This document shows positions 48,160 to 61,924 of a stretch of 64,000 bases of DNA, piece after piece. The translations under genes were made by a program, and so were the position numbers. The notes under the pieces were generated by a model. It did no database searches. It worked only from the letters and a program-made list of their open reading frames with translations, and was not told where the DNA came from. The DNA lies in the NCBI GenBank assembly GCA_024811115.1, contig JAKOGH010000239.1, positions 58,004 through 122,003 on the forward strand. Direction: 5' to 3'. Each line of letters starts with the position of its first letter. The stretch's first letter is position 1. This DNA comes from Terana coerulea. Its lineage: Eukaryota; Basidiomycota; Agaricomycetes; Polyporales; Phanerochaetaceae.

Positions 48160-49061
48160 TATCTATGAAAATATACATAATTCTTTTAATTTATCTAACT
48201 TTTGGGACCTATGATTTACCCCAGCTAGTGAGCAGCAGTAACTAAGTGCAGTATTACAATTTCTAAGTTTATAAAGAAATGTTCTATCAAAACTAGCCCT
48301 TAGAGAACTTTTGACTTTATAACATGTTTCTGCCTAAACTGTGAGAACAATTTTATTATAAGAGTTGGTAGTATGAGTGTCTAGCTAATCCTAACTCTGC
48401 AAATCAAGTAAGTTACTTGCTTTCCTTGCTTGATTTGCAGAGCTTTACACTCTTAGAAGTTTGCTTTAAAAATTGAATAGCTCTTAGATATAGCATGCAT
48501 CTATACTATAGACTCTTTTGAATATTTAAGTGTGTAATGTAGCATGTGTAGCAGTGTGAGGAAGGTTGGTGGCCTCAGCAACTCTAATAAGCACCCAAGC
48601 CTCTTAACAGCAGTCTGATTAGTACAAAAAGCCTTGTACTTTTGGCAGTGTGCACTAAAGCTTGGTTTAATCTTTTTATAGCTTGTATCCTGTGCTGTGA
48701 ACTCTTTCGAATGTTAAAACATGTAATGTAGTGAGTGTAAGTATGTAAGAAAGGTTAGCAGCATTGGTGGCCTTAATAAGCACTCAAATCTTTTAATAGC
48801 AATTTGATAAAGAATCAGTAGTAAACTGAAAGATAGTATAGAAGGTGCAAATGGAGGCAGGATATACCTAGGCCAAAGTGCTGTAGTGCTGTAAGTTGGC
48901 CTTTGGAAGTGATGTAGTATGCTGCGGTGATAGCAAAAGAAAGCAAAGAACAGCCTTTGAGCTTTAGAGCCTATTTAGATGCACGTACAGAAAGTAATTT
49001 TTGGTTTTACTGAGGCCTATTTGCAAAATCATTTTTTGATAAATATTACTGGTTGTAGCTG

Positions 49062-49607
49062 GTGCTTATCAAAAAACTATAATACTCACCTGCTGAGATG
49101 ACTTGAAAGAGGTGGGGAAAGCAGAGGGATTTGAGTAGAGCTAGTAGAGTGGATATGAATCAATGATGTTGTTGAGTCTGAGGTTTAGCCCACAGACCAG
49201 CCTCCTATATACATGTGTAGAGGGACCCCAGATATTATTTAAAACCTCCAATACCATATGCTGACCGATACAGTCAGGTGCCCGTCTGACTAAGGCTCCA
49301 GAGCATACCAACGCTCTAACTCCTTTATCGGATCTGACCTAGTTATCATGCTAATATTAACACTATCTAGATGTCCTAATCGAGCTACTACACACTATCA
49401 GTCTATGATGTCATAGTCTAGAACAGTTCCAGATCCGAGTCCTGGATCCTATGTTCGTATAAGGCATATCCCCGATGTTCACGCAACAAGCACATTGCAA
49501 ACTGATCTAGCATTTTGTAACACTATGTGACAACTTGGTGACATATTGTGTGACTTGATGTTACACTCTAAGTGCTGTGGACTAGCACTGAGGGAAATTG
49601 TGACAAT
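49062..49607. repeat. LTR-like repeat, copy B
   Basis: Same family and orientation as 31,565-32,108 and better preserved: it retains CG pairs lost in copy A (for example gaccgatac against gactgatac). It also carries an extra stretch, agatccgagtcctggatcctatgttcg, at about 49,431-49,457. The right edge reads attgtgaca, a typical LTR end. No partner LTR or internal region was found nearby. Confidence 0.6.
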
Positions 49608-50061
49608 GCTAAGAAGTTCATGCATCTTTGATAGTACATCAGTGTGAAGGCACTCTAGTCTCTAATTAGCTTTGTTGAGTGCTTCCAACTGCAATATTTG
49701 CTTATATCATTAAGTGCATCAGGCAAAAATAGCGTATAAAATAATAATTTCAGCTCCATTGTGCATAATTGTAGCCTGCTACAACTTTTAACATGGTTTT
49801 ATATTCTATTAAATACATACAGTAGGTACTAATATATATAAATACGCTATTAGAAGGTAGAGACAGTTGGAAGATATATATCATTTCCCTTTTATAATGT
49901 GCAGCTTGCAAAAGGCTAGTTTATTACATCTCTTTGTCAAATACTTTTCTACTACTTATTTAAAGCTGACTTTGTACTAGGAAAACATAATAATAGTGAG
50001 GAATGACCCAGAGTACACCGCAAATAGTGTAAGGCAAGGTAGGAGCAAAGTGCACTCATAG

Positions 50062-50435
50062 TGTCACAAACGGACACTCATACGTAGTATTATTTTTCAT
50101 TTTCTCGCATTTGTTTAGCACAGGTACACGGCCTGGTAGCAGCCTCAGAGCCTTTGGACTGCATTCCGATGATCCCGGCGCTTAGCGCCCAAATGCGGCT
50201 CAATTCTTCCCATGTTCTCAGACACTTAGCACTTTGGACTCTCTAGCCTTGTTCCTTATCCCAACCTCCTGGCCATCAGGGACAAGGTATGTATTCTCTA
50301 CACTATACATAGGAGCAATGCTAACTTGGTCATTGGAGATAAGTATTGGCACCTACTTGCCTATTCCGTGAGGTCTACTCTGGGAGTTGGCCTTCGTGCT
50401 TGTGCTAGTTACATGTCAAGCTCATCTTTGCGACA
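50062..50435 (+). mobile_element. Solo LTR related to the gypsy element at 56,082
   Basis: Starts TGTCACAAACGGACA and ends TTTGCGACA, and shares landmarks with the LTRs at 56,082 and 62,402: gcctggtagcagcc, gcctttggac, cggcgcttagcgccc, gctaacttggtcattgg, ataagtattggc and gtgaggtctact. It is flanked by 5-base repeats, catag at 50,057-50,061 and cgtag at 50,436-50,440, which differ by one CG to CA step. It lacks any internal coding region, so it is a recombination remnant. It is clearly diverged from the other two LTRs and so a sister subfamily. Confidence 0.75.
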
Positions 50436-53400
50436 CGTAGCGATCACTGATGTACTATATCAAGTAGTTATAGCTTTGTTACAAAAGCAATTTGCAACAA
50501 AAGCACTTTCTAAAAGCACATTCAAACAGGCCCTTATACTCTTGAAATTTTGGGAAACTCAAAACTGCAAGGACCTTAGCCAGGAGCAAGTTCTACAGGC
50601 AGTTTAAGATCAATAGCAATAAGCTACAACCTTTAAAAGATTGTATAATGCACTTTAGGGCATTAAAAAGTGAAATGACAATACTACTTAGCTAGGCTCA
50701 AAGCTAACACACTTCAATGACTCTACTCCACTTGCAGCAACTTGAGAGTTTATGTAAGATGCATAAAGGGTGTGAAAAGTACACAGAAGTGCTATAAGCA
50801 AGCTTACAGCTAATCTGAGGTGGAGAAAGTGTTTTAATGCTCTTTAAATGAAAATTGCAGCAAATGCAAGTGTTTTCTGAGCTTACTGCTTTTGAGCACT
50901 TAACTCTCAAGCAAGCTGCACTATGTTTAAAGTGTCTGAGACATAAAGTGAAGGGTATATAAATTAAAACTGGATAACATGATAAAGAGATAAGGTGAAA
51001 TAAACTGTAAACACTATTTAAACATTTGATGCTGCTATTAGAACAGACTGTCTAGTAATATCACTTAAATGCCTTTTCACTACTTTCACATTGTTCTTGG
51101 TTGATTTCCCTATGCTGCCCTTAGTAGAATTGAGAGCTAGACCAATACTGTATTGCTAAGTAACTTGCCTTTCTTACACTAGAGCAACTTGCGATGCTTG
51201 TCAATTAGAGGAATTATAGCCTGAATAGCTTGTAAGAATATTAAAAGCTTCACAAAAGTATGCTCAACTAATCAAGATAAGTTAGAAAAGCTGGAAGCAC
51301 TACATATATGTTTATAATAGCTGCAATAAAGGATATGATTAGAAAACAGCTTTCAAACTTTATGCTGCTAAAAACTCTAGAGAATTTAAAACTAGCAGTG
51401 AAGTAAAAGTTTAATCAAACTTTAACAAATATATAAATATTCGGATATCTAAATATAAATGTATAATACGTCCTAAAATGTTTCTAGCAATTTAGACACT
51501 CACACAATCAGTTCATACATTATATAGTTATGTTTAGGCATAGTCATAAATATAAATAACCCACATGGGTTAATGAGCTAGGTAGCAATGAATATAAGTA
51601 TGGATATGCCTTCTAAAACCCATTAATACCTGTACCTACCTATGGTTACTTATAGTTAGCTAAAGTACTAAGATAGCATGTAGCAAATAGATGCCAAGAC
51701 TTATACAATATTTAAAGCATTATATTCTAAACTTGAGGCTATTTAGCCTAATATACATGTAACCACTAGCTACTGGTAGTAACAGCACTGACATAAGACA
51801 TATTCTAATGTTTTTGATGTGAAATGAGAATAATAAAGATATATACAATAATGCGAATACATATTTAATATATTATCTTATTTAGTACTTAAAAAATAAA
51901 TATACAAACTTGTGGTATAAAAACAGCATTAACATTTTTATAACATTTTTGTATACTACTTCAAAGACAGTTAAATATAAGGACACTGTAAGAGTTCTTC
52001 AAGTGATTTAGGGCAAAATGCTTGAATAATAATTAGCATGCATTTCTTAAATAGAATCTTAATTGATATTTGATAAGAAATCTTGACAGACTTCTGATAC
52101 AGCCTTCTATATATGGTAATCCTAAGACTCCACGCTTCAAACTCTTTAAAATTTAGTACATAAAGTCATTTAAGAAACTGCTTAAGATACTTGCAGCAAA
52201 TTGTTCTTTAAGTATTTTGCCCAAAACTGCTCTAATAAATTTTATAATGGATATATTTCCAATTATACTTAAAATAGCACATCAGTAAAATGATAAAAAG
52301 TTGATGCTGTTTTTATACAGCAAGTTCGCATATTTATTCTTTAAGTGCTAAACAAGATAATACATTAAATATTTATTTACATTATTGTGAATATCTTTAC
52401 TATTATCATTTTGCATTAAAAACATTAGAAAAAGTCTTATATGATAGATAGCAGTAAGAGTAACTTTTAAGAGTTAAAAGTTCAACAGCATTTAAAAGGC
52501 AAATATAAGGGTAAAAAGATTTAACTCTTACTTATGAAGGTAAACATAGTTGGTAAATGGAAAAAACACTCAAAGCTGCATTTTTGGCCTATTTGAGCAC
52601 AAGTTTGAAGGGTAACTCCCAATTCTTACTTTTAACAGGATAAATATTGTAAAGGTAAGAGTAAGAGTGCAGAGTTGCCCTCTGAGCATAAAGAGTTTAC
52701 TTTTACTAGTTACTTACTAGCTACTAGCTATTATATAATGCTTAAGCTAATAGCATAGCTAATAGTTATTATTCCATTATATAACAGCATAAAATACTTA
52801 TTTAAAGAGAATAATATGTATCTGGAGCTTCATTACATATATTACATCTCTTCCCACCTTTGCTAAGCCCCTCTAACATGTTTTTACCTGTCTAACCTAT
52901 AGCAACCCATATTAAAATCCACACTCATCAGTATTCATACCCATAACCCATGATCCATTTTGGGTATAAATATGAGTAGACATGCCGGCAGCTAGGGGTT
53001 TACCTATAGTAATGCTTAGTTATGTTAAGCGTACTTATTAGGGGATATATAGCTGATCTCTTACACTGACAATTCAGCATGATTGAAATATAATTATAAT
53101 GTGCATATTATATATTAGTAATATGCCAGATTGTTCTGTATTTATTTTGTATTTATATCATCAACAACATGCAATAGAAGCATGCAAGGCTCGCAAATAC
53201 CTAAAATAGGGAATGCCGTATACATTTATCAAAAGGGCCAAATTTTCTGTATTTAGATGAGCTGGCATGTTATATCCCTATGTTAGGGCTTCGGTATAAT
53301 ATAACAACTGGTGGAGGTTATAGAAAACCCTCATAAAGTGCACTGTGCATTATGTCATACTATAGCCCTAATATAGAGTTATAATGCTATGATATAAAGC

Positions 53401-53917
53401 AAAAGCACTTATGCCTAAAATCGCGTGACCTAATATTGATTTGTGTATTTTAATAATCTGAGGGATACCCCTCCTTTCTTTCCTTTTTAAAACTGCAATT
53501 TTATATAAGATTTCCAGAACTCACATGTAATTATGGTACTTTACCAGATATTTGTACGCGTTAAAATGGCTATGAACCTGCTGCTAGTACTTTAGAGGGA
53601 AGTTACACATTTGTAACTTTAAACCAATTTAGTGAAATTTTCCCACCTTCGCTTAGCCCATACAACCAGCGAGGAGGTCACTTTTTCCAGTAGGTTCTGT
53701 GGGTAAATCTTGATTTGATCTTATTATCCTAGAATATGATTCACTGGCTGTTCTCTATAGTAATTTATGACAGATATAATGCTCAAAACCTTTTAATACG
53801 GCTTTTATATCACATTTAGCCTTTAGATTAAAATACATTTTGTTCTCCAGTAGGCACCCTCCTTCTCTATTATTGAGTTTTGCACTTAGCTCATGTGCAC
53901 CTTTTAATGTGAAGCCA

Positions 53918-54385
53918 CTATATCTAGAGCACTTTAATGCAATTCAGCATTTGTAAACCTAATTAGAAAGAGGTCTCAATGCCAACATTAGCAAACAAAT
54001 AAATGTACTCATTAGCAATAACAATGAGCTCAATATCTGCTCTATAGCAAGCTCAATACCTCAAACAGTGAGCAAGATCTCCAAAGCAGTAAGCATAGTT
54101 GGACGAGCACTTGTCTTCATATTAAATTCAAATAATGTTGCTCTCTCTAGTTGTGATGTTATATTATAGCTAATAAAGTCACTATATTCAAAGCACTCTG
54201 AAGCAATTCAGTTTTTACAAGCCTAATTAGGAAGAGGTCTCAATATTAACATTAGTAAACAAATATACATGCTCAGTAGCAATAATAATGAACTCAACAT
54301 TCGCTCTATAGCAAGCTGAATGCTTCAAACAGTGAGCAAGACCGCTAAAGCAGTGAGTATGCTTGGACAGATGCTTAATTTCAAA
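53918..54385. repeat. Tandem duplication, unit of 264 bases
   Basis: Two adjacent related units share agcaattcag, cctaattag, aagaggtctcaat, ctctatagcaagct and cagtgagcaagac-like stretches; the aggtctcaat landmark occurs at 53,971 and 54,235. No coding content was seen. Confidence 0.65.
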
Positions 54386-56076
54386 ATAACCTCAGAAAAA
54401 GTGGCTACTTACTAAATGGCTGACAAAACCATTACATTGTAATGACTGCTTTAACTTTCAGCACTTGTAGCTGATATTGATGATAATGCCAAAGCTGTAT
54501 TAATGTTTAAGCAAGTTTATATAGCCATTTTGTTTATATATTAGTAAAAAGTAATGGATTGCATATAACAAACTTGGATGTAGCTTCAAGGTAAAATATG
54601 GAATGCAGTATTAAAATGTGAATAATTTTCCAATGCTTCATAAAAATATTAGCATATCTGGCAATATGCAATATGCAATAGCAAAAACAAAATAAGCATT
54701 TTACGGCCATAAAGTATAGTTCTAATCCAGTTTGCCATTTATAGTTCCTTCTTATATATGCTTTGGTTGATAATTTTGGTTAAAACACAGTATATAGCTT
54801 TTAATTGGTTTATATCAGTTTAGGGCTGCATTTAATGTCTATTGAGCTGGTATAATTGAGCTAGTGTAATTAAATGAAACTGTTTAAAACTGCTGATATG
54901 TCGCATTAAATAGTGAGAAATTAGCAAAATAGAAATGAAGACATTATACCTGCTATGCTTTAGCAGTTGCTTATTAGCTCCAAGTTACACTACAAGTACA
55001 ATACCACACATTATAAGAATATTTATACATCTTCAAATCTATGCTTAATGTGTTCATAGATATAAACAGCAAATTACAGAGCATCTAGCTCTTGCTAGTG
55101 TGGTTATACTCAGAATAAATCAATCTTATGTGCTATAACAACTGTCATAAATGCGGAATACCACTATAAATGTTAGATATATTTATAGTGGTGTTCCCAT
55201 GCCATAACCCTTGCCCAAATGTTTTTAGAATTTGTGAGAGTTTATTGGGCTCAAATCACTAAATTGTAACAAAGTCAAAAGCTACCCCAATGTGCTAGCT
55301 ACATAAAACTCTTCTTTGTAAACTCAGACATTGTAACAACTTTTTCTAGAACCTCAATGAGCTGCTGACTCATAGTAAGTGGCTTCTCGACGCTATTATT
55401 ACAAAGAGTGATCTTATTAGTGACTACGGGTAAATTATGTCAGAGAAGCTGGAGGTGTAGTATTATAATCCTGTGAACTGCATACAAAAGCTTATTGACA
55501 ATTCACTATTTTGTGATATCATGATGTATTTGCTAGAGAAGGTTTTTATAAATAAGAAAGCCATGAAGCAGAGTCATAATAAGATGTGAATGGTAGATTA
55601 GTGGTAGAAGAAGTAGGTAAGCATAGTGAATAGCAGAGATATATCTTGGGATATCTGAGTGGCTACTATTAATTTTACCCTTAAAACCCCTGCTCTTGGC
55701 CGAAGGTAGGAGATGTTTTAAAAGTGTATTAGAATATACACAAATATATATATATGAGCTAATCTTATTCTATACAGCATATATTTCAATGTTTGTAAAC
55801 ACTATTTGATGCTCTAAATATCATTCAATCACCCTACTCCTAAACTTCGGAGGTTTTCTATACTTCTACTATGGACTAGATAAGCATGTAATGCTGCGTG
55901 TAATGATAGAACTTCACTTACCATAACATTAAGAGAAAATGCCAGTAGGAGTAATGATTGCGCTGGTGATTCTGGCCTCTGACAAGACAAAGCTTTCCCA
56001 GTTCAAAGGTGATCAAACTGCATGGCTTGTGTATCTATTGATTGAGAATATACCTGAATTGAATGGACCATTGCTA

Positions 56077-56081
56077 GTGCA
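56077..56081. repeat. Target-site duplication, left (gtgca)
   Basis: Five bases directly before the left LTR. The right-hand partner at 62,830-62,834 reads gtgcg; the difference is CG to CA. Confidence 0.6.
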
Positions 56082-56498
56082 TATTGCAGACGGACACACA
56101 GTAACAGTATTCTTTTTCTTTTTCTTTTACATTTCTACAAGGCCTGGTAGCAACCCAAGTGCCTTTGGACAGTGTTTCGCTGTTTTCGGCGCTTAGCGCC
56201 CATATGGAGTCGAACTGTTCCCACGCCTTTGCACCTTCATCAACCTGGACACTCTTGCCCTTGTTCCTCATCTTGACCTCCTCCTGGTCATTGAGGATAA
56301 GGTGTATATATATGTGCTGTAGATCATAGTCTATGCTAACCTGGTCATGGGGAACAAGTATTGGCTCAAGCTTGCGTGTCCTGTGAGATCTACTAGGAGT
56401 CGGCCTTTGTAGCCCTCCTCGTACGTCCTTCTTCATCTATTCCACATTTGCTCCAATCCGTTCACTTTTGGTACACAACGAGTTTGTTCTGGCAACAT
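56082..56498 (+). repeat. Left LTR of the gypsy element
   Basis: About 417 bases from tattgcagacggacac to tctggcaaca; the first two bases are TA where the other copies have TG. It aligns along its length to 62,402-62,829. Confidence 0.85.
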
Positions 56499-56681
56499 TA
56501 AGTTAAGATCTTCCATTTGCACTAGTCCGATCGAACTCCTGCGCAGCACAAGTGCAACAACGGTTCAGAGAAACAGTGCTACACGTTTGGCGGCAAAAGC
56601 TACAAGTGTGCTACTAATACTCTGTTTATCCCCTTTCGCCCTCTTCTCCTTACCGTTATTGCTTAGTAGTAGGATGTAGGT

Positions 56682-58000
56682 GTGTTAAACTTTAAAGTTC
56701 TCCACCTTGTGCAAGGAGGTTCATTTGCACTCTATCCGTTGCCAACTTATTTAAAGATGCAACCTCTGCTCAGTCATTCGACTGCTCGGCGGTATTCCAC
56801 TACTACAACACCAGCAACCAGCATGATTACCACGATGAGCCAAAGACATACAAGGGATATATGCAGCAGCCGTGCCCTATTCATTACAACGGAGTCCAAT
56901 GAGAGAGCATTCAGAAGAGCCGCCAATACAAGTCTCTTCAGGGAGCTCCAGCTCACTAAGCCCTGCATTTCTAGAACTTCTCCAGAACCTTCACACACTC
57001 ACACCTTGAACCGGCACTTCGTGCACTCAGACTCCAGCCACTACACCAGCAGCACCATCACTGGTTGCAAAACCAGAAGTCCCACTACTACGCGATCCAT
57101 TACCCCAGCCTCCTTTACTTCTACCTTTAGCACCGGTCCCCACAACAATAGCAGCTCAATCACTCTCACTCGAGCAGCTGGCTCAGGCTATCACCCAGCA
57201 AGTAGTCACACTTTCTCAGAATGTCAACTAGATGCAGGCCCAGCAAGCACAACAGGCGCAACAGCCTGCGCCGATTGTTAATGTGGTAATTACTGCGTAG
57301 CCCGCTTCCAAATGATATATACAGAAACTTGCAACATATTATAGCAAGTCAACGGATGATGCTTGCTGGTTTCTAGCGGCTTTCACGATCTGGGCGCAAG
57401 ACCAGAAGGAGAGTCTGAGCAACCGAGTGCAGCAGCAGCGTCACAATACCAATGGAAATCCAGCAACAGACGCATAAGGCCACCCAGTGATAGATACTGG
57501 GTATGACCCTCGAATCAACGAGTGGGTTGGAGCATGCCTTAACTACTTGGTGGGAGACGTGGCTATTTGGGCAATGCCAACGATGGAAGCTTTGACTAGA
57601 GGCAAAACGCTGTACGTCAACTGGACCGCGTTCCTGGTAGCGTTTCGCACGTGGTTCGAGATAATGGATGAAGCAGGAGATGTGCTAGCCTCTCTCGACA
57701 CCCTCTGGATGGGAAACAAGACGGCTTAGGAATATACCACTCTGTTCTATCAGTATGTGGGCTACACCACCCTTAGCAACGAGGATAAGTGCATCTGATA
57801 CAAGAAACATCTGTCTACCTAAGTTAAGGACTACATTGCAAAGACGGGCAGAGACACGTCAACTCTTGCACATGTCGTGGAGGCCGCATAGGACATCAAC
57901 AGAAGGAAACGTGAGCGAGACGCAAAGCGAGCATGCGAGCAAGGGCATTGGCACAAGACCACGACGTTAACGTCGACCTCAGTACCCTGACACTTCCCTC
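56682..58000 (+). pseudogene. gag region of the gypsy element
   Basis: One frame at about 57,050-57,290 reads as a proline/glutamine-rich coil (LEQLAQAITQQVVTLSQNVN). Then 57,487-57,730 reads as a capsid-like domain (INEWVGACLNYLVGDVAIWA, FLVAFRTWFEIMDEAGDVLA), ending in an in-frame TAG where EYTTLFYQYVGYT should continue. This matches the retrotransposon gag family pattern. Several stops interrupt it, and no CCHC zinc knuckle could be identified. Confidence 0.7.
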
Positions 58001-58848
58001 TGGTGGCCCCAATTTAGCTATTTCAAACTCCAGCCGACCCCGACGCCATAGACATCTTGGCAACAACTCCGGCACCAAGGTTTGCCCAGGCCTAGCGAAA
58101 AGCTCTTGCTGGATGATGCTTTGGATGTGGCTTGAAGGACTACACTGTCATGGCTTGTCCTCACCGCCGGTCCATCTGTCAGCACTGCTATAAGATTGAA
58201 TATACCTCCGTGGTGTGTCACTCATGTTACATAGAACAGGCAGGGGCAGCTGCAGCTCCAGTCAACGAAGCTAGCACTGACGGCAGTGTGGTCCCCAGAC
58301 GACCTTCAACAACTGCGTCAAGTACGTCAGGCTCGTTCTTGTCAACCTCCTTCTTGGTTTCAGAGACAGTAGTGGCAGCACTAGCACAGTCAGTAGCGTC
58401 TCCGGAGGTACATTTCACAACGTAACGGGGGTTTTTGTAATATTCTTGGCCAAGGCTGAAGTTAAGAACCCAATGCGTTTCCCTGGTTTCAATCATTTTC
58501 TATATTACATGTTGATCCCTTTCTGAAACAGACACTGACTCAGACCCAGTCCCTTCTGTATTTGTACCGCTGTTGCCCCAAGTTCTCATACCCTCGTCTC
58601 AGTCTTGCTCTGTTCCTTCATATTTCAAAACAGACTGTCTTGTTCGTAATACCAGTAGTTGACATGGACCCACAGGATTCCACTCCCAAGACTAATAGCA
58701 TAGATTCAACTTTGCCATTCCATAGCTCCAAAGACACTGTAGTACCAAATCCCGTAGTACTGAGTCCCTCTATAACAGATGCTGCTAGTAGTATCATACG
58801 TATGATACTGTTTTTACACGCCAATCTCAGGAGGTAGACCGTTAGTGA

Positions 58849-59076
58849 ATGCACTTTTGTGTTGCAGTGTATTTGACTGGCACAAAGACTCGGGCAATGG
58901 TAGACAGTGGCACTGGTGGCCGATTCATTGATAAGGACTACGTTCGAAGGTGCAACCTCTCACTCCGCATCTTGACTCATCCTTTGCCACTTTACAACAT
59001 TGATGGAAGCTCCAATCAAGCTGGAACTATCACTCATTTTGCACGGCTCCGGCTGGTCATTGGTAACCACAACTAA
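58849..59076 (+). pseudogene. Retroviral-type aspartic protease region
   Basis: The frame around AMVDSGTGGRFIDKDYV carries the Asp-Ser-Gly catalytic triad of retrotransposon proteases, followed by RLRLVIGNHN. It stops at 59076 (TAA) before the domain would normally finish, so the fragment is broken. Confidence 0.65.
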
Positions 59077-59429
59077 GAATGGGACTTTTGATAACAAGCC
59101 TAGAGCCCAAGGACGTCATCCTGAGACTGCCCTGGCTAAGATCAGTCAATCCACAAGTTAACTGGTGGGACAAAACATTGGAATTAGAGGTGGAGCAGCA
59201 CTCTCAGAGGGTGGAAGCTAACTGGAAGGTGCGGCAAAATTAAGTGAAGGCTGGACTTGTGGAAGGGAAGATGAGCTGTAGATGTGTGCTGGATACACTT
59301 ACTCGCAGCAAATTGCTGAAGAGGAATCACGCAAATGAGGGCAGCGATTATTTGAGGAGATAATTTCTGCAGGATACCGACGCCACACCAACATATTTTC
59401 AGAAGAAAAATCACATCGACTTCTAGAGC

Positions 59430-60604
59430 ACAAATCGTGGGATCACACTATTGATCTCAAGGAAAAAGCTCCAGAGACATTGCATACTCAAGCCTTTCTC
59501 ATATCTGTTTCAGAAGACGAGGAACTGGAGCGATTCCTAAATGAAAGCCTAGTAAAAGGGTACATTGTCCTTCCAAGTCCTCTATGGCGGCACCTTTCTT
59601 CTTTACAAGAAGAAGGATGGCAAGCTGCGCCTCGTCTAAGACTACCGGAAACTCAATGAGATCACCATCAAGAATCACTACCTGCTTCCTCTAGCCTCAG
59701 ACATCATTAACAAGCTGAAGAGAGCTTGAATCTTCACTAAGTTCGACGTCCAATGGGGATAAAATAACATCCGGATTCGTAAGTCAAATCAATAGAAAGC
59801 AGCTTTCATCACCAATAAGGAACTTTTGAATCTAAAGTCATGTTCTTTAGTTTAACAAAATTGCCAGCAACCTTCCAGTCACTGATGAATGCAATATTTG
59901 CAGACTTGATAGCAGCAAACAAGTTGGCAGTCTACATGGACAATATCTTGATTTATAGCAGCAACTTGGAGATGCATCGAGAGACAACCCACGAAGTTTT
60001 ACACTGGCTGAAGGAGTATAACTTTTTTGAAGCCGAAGAAGTGTGAGTTTGACAAAGAAGAGATCGAATACCTGGGCGTAGTCATCTGAGTCAAGGAGGT
60101 GAAGATGGACCCAGCCAAATTACGAGGTACTACTGAGTGGCACACTCTTTGAACTCTTCGGAATGTACGAGGATTCCTGGGCTTTGCAAACTTCTATCAA
60201 AGATTCATGGAAGGGTTTTACGTCAAGCTTGCCTACTAAATGACTTGTTAAAGAAGGACACACTTTGGTGATAGGGATCTGAAGAACAGTCTGCCTTTGA
60301 TAACTTGCGCAAGGCCTTTGTCACGGTGCTGATCTTTGCAATGTACGACCCAAACAAGGAGACAGAGATTGAAGTAGACACATCAAACTTCGCAACTAAA
60401 AGAGTCCTATTGCAGCAAGAAGACGATAACCTCATATATCCAGTTGCATTCCGCTCTGAAGCAATGTCATCGGTGGAGCGCAGCTGTGAAATTTATGACA
60501 AGGAACTGTTGGCAATCGTCAGAGCCTTGGAAGAATGGCGGCATTACCTAGAAGCACTTTCCAAGGTTACTGTCTACTTAGACGACAAAAACCGTCAGCA
60601 TTAG
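59430..60604 (+). pseudogene. Reverse transcriptase and RNase H region
   Basis: Recognisable RT blocks: DYRKLNEITIKNHYLLP (preceded by a stop), IFTKFDVQWG then a stop before NNIRI, and SLTKLPATFQSLMNAIF. The active-site block reads VYMDNILIYS (59,930-59,960), where the second catalytic Asp is Asn. Then EEIEYLGVVI, a stop, VKMDPAK, and GFLGFANFYQRF. RNase H follows from 60,305: EVDTSNFATKRVLLQQEDDN and SCEIYDKELLAIVRALEEWR. Changes such as gacgat to gacaat are CG to CA. Confidence 0.85.
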
Positions 60605-61139
60605 ATAAAGGCCCAAAACCTGACCTGCCAACAAGCCAGATAGTCATTTTGGCTCCCACAGTTTCATATAGAGATAGTACATTGCTCAGGCACGGCGTAA
60701 GGAAAGTTAGATGCTATGACACGAAGTGCATCGTTAGAAGTTCCAGATGCAGAAGACAATTGAAAACAAATAGTTTTAGTTCTAAGGCACCCACAGACTA
60801 TCAATGCAGCAGTCATCTTAGGCACAGTAGAAGAATTAGTAATAGGAGGGAATTCGATAGATGAAGATATCAGGAAGGCAGGGCAAAGAGAAGCAATAGT
60901 GGTTGAGGCACTGATGAGATTGAAGAAGACGGGTACGTGACAACGACTTGATAGCACAAAGAAATAGGAGGAGGTGGATGGGTTGGTGCATTACCGAGGG
61001 AAACTTGGAGATACGAAGGAGGATACCAGCAGAATGTTACGATAGGAGAACAGCAGAACACGCAGGATACAATGGAACTTACAAACTGGTTAGCCGGCAC
61101 TACTGGTGGCTACTGATGTGAACTTTTGTTGACCAATAT

Positions 61140-61720
61140 GTGTGAGGATGCAAAAATGCCAACGATTCCAGCTCACTTCTCATCCACGAGTTGACCCACT
61201 TCCAATGGCTGTACCAGAAGGACTATGGCAAATCGTTAGAGCAGACTTCGTGACTGAACTCATACCGTCAAAGGGTGTGGAAGGACACTTCACAATGCCA
61301 TTTTGACAATAATTGATGTGTGCACCAAGCAAGGACACTTTGTACTCACCAACGATTCAGTAACGGCAGAGGGAATCACATCACTATTGGAACGAGAACT
61401 CTTCAGACTTCATAGACTACCAAAGGGGATTATATCAGACACAGTTTGCAGCTAAGGTTATTACAGCACTGTACAAAAGGCTAGGGATTAACAGTCAGCT
61501 TACGACTGCTTATTACCCTCAGGCAAACAACCAAAAATTGAGCAGTACCTCTAGTTATCTACCTTACAGCGCCAAAATGACTGGGCTCAACTCATACCAG
61601 TTGCCGAATTTACGCTCGACTCCAGAGTACACTCAGCTCATCGCCGATCACCTTTTGAAGTATTGTACGGCTACCAACTAGACTTCACCATCCCAGCTGG
61701 AGGATGCAGCAATGTACCGG
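61140..61720 (+). pseudogene. Integrase region
   Basis: Fragments of the DDE core in order: ILTIIDVCTKQGHFVLTND, HRLPKGIISD, and AQLIPVAEFTLDSRVHSAH then SPFEVLYGYQLDFTIP, which is the usual end of a gypsy integrase core. Frame changes and stops lie between them. The expected zinc-binding HHCC part upstream is not readable. Confidence 0.7.
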
Positions 61721-61924
61721 CAGCAGACTCTTGAGCAGAACTACTGGCCTAGACGTGCAAAAGCAGAGGCAGCTCTTCAAACTACAAAGAAAGCGATGTC
61801 TGCTGGTGCTCTTCTATCTAGAGTATTCAGCTTTGGAGATTAAGTCTGGCTGGACAACTGCAATGTGCAGGTGCATTAAGCCTCTCGCAAACTGGGACCT
61901 AGGCAGCTTGGGTCCTATGAGATT

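Noticed and set aside
31565..49607. The two LTR-like repeats as ends of one 18 kb retrotransposon
   Set aside because: No gag or pol lies between them in the right order; the interval holds unrelated relics and a foldback element.
50326..50607. 93-codon plus-strand open frame
   Set aside because: Its first third lies inside the solo LTR; no conserved sequence.
55939..56196. 85-codon plus-strand open frame before the gypsy element
   Set aside because: Runs across the LTR border and has no recognisable content.
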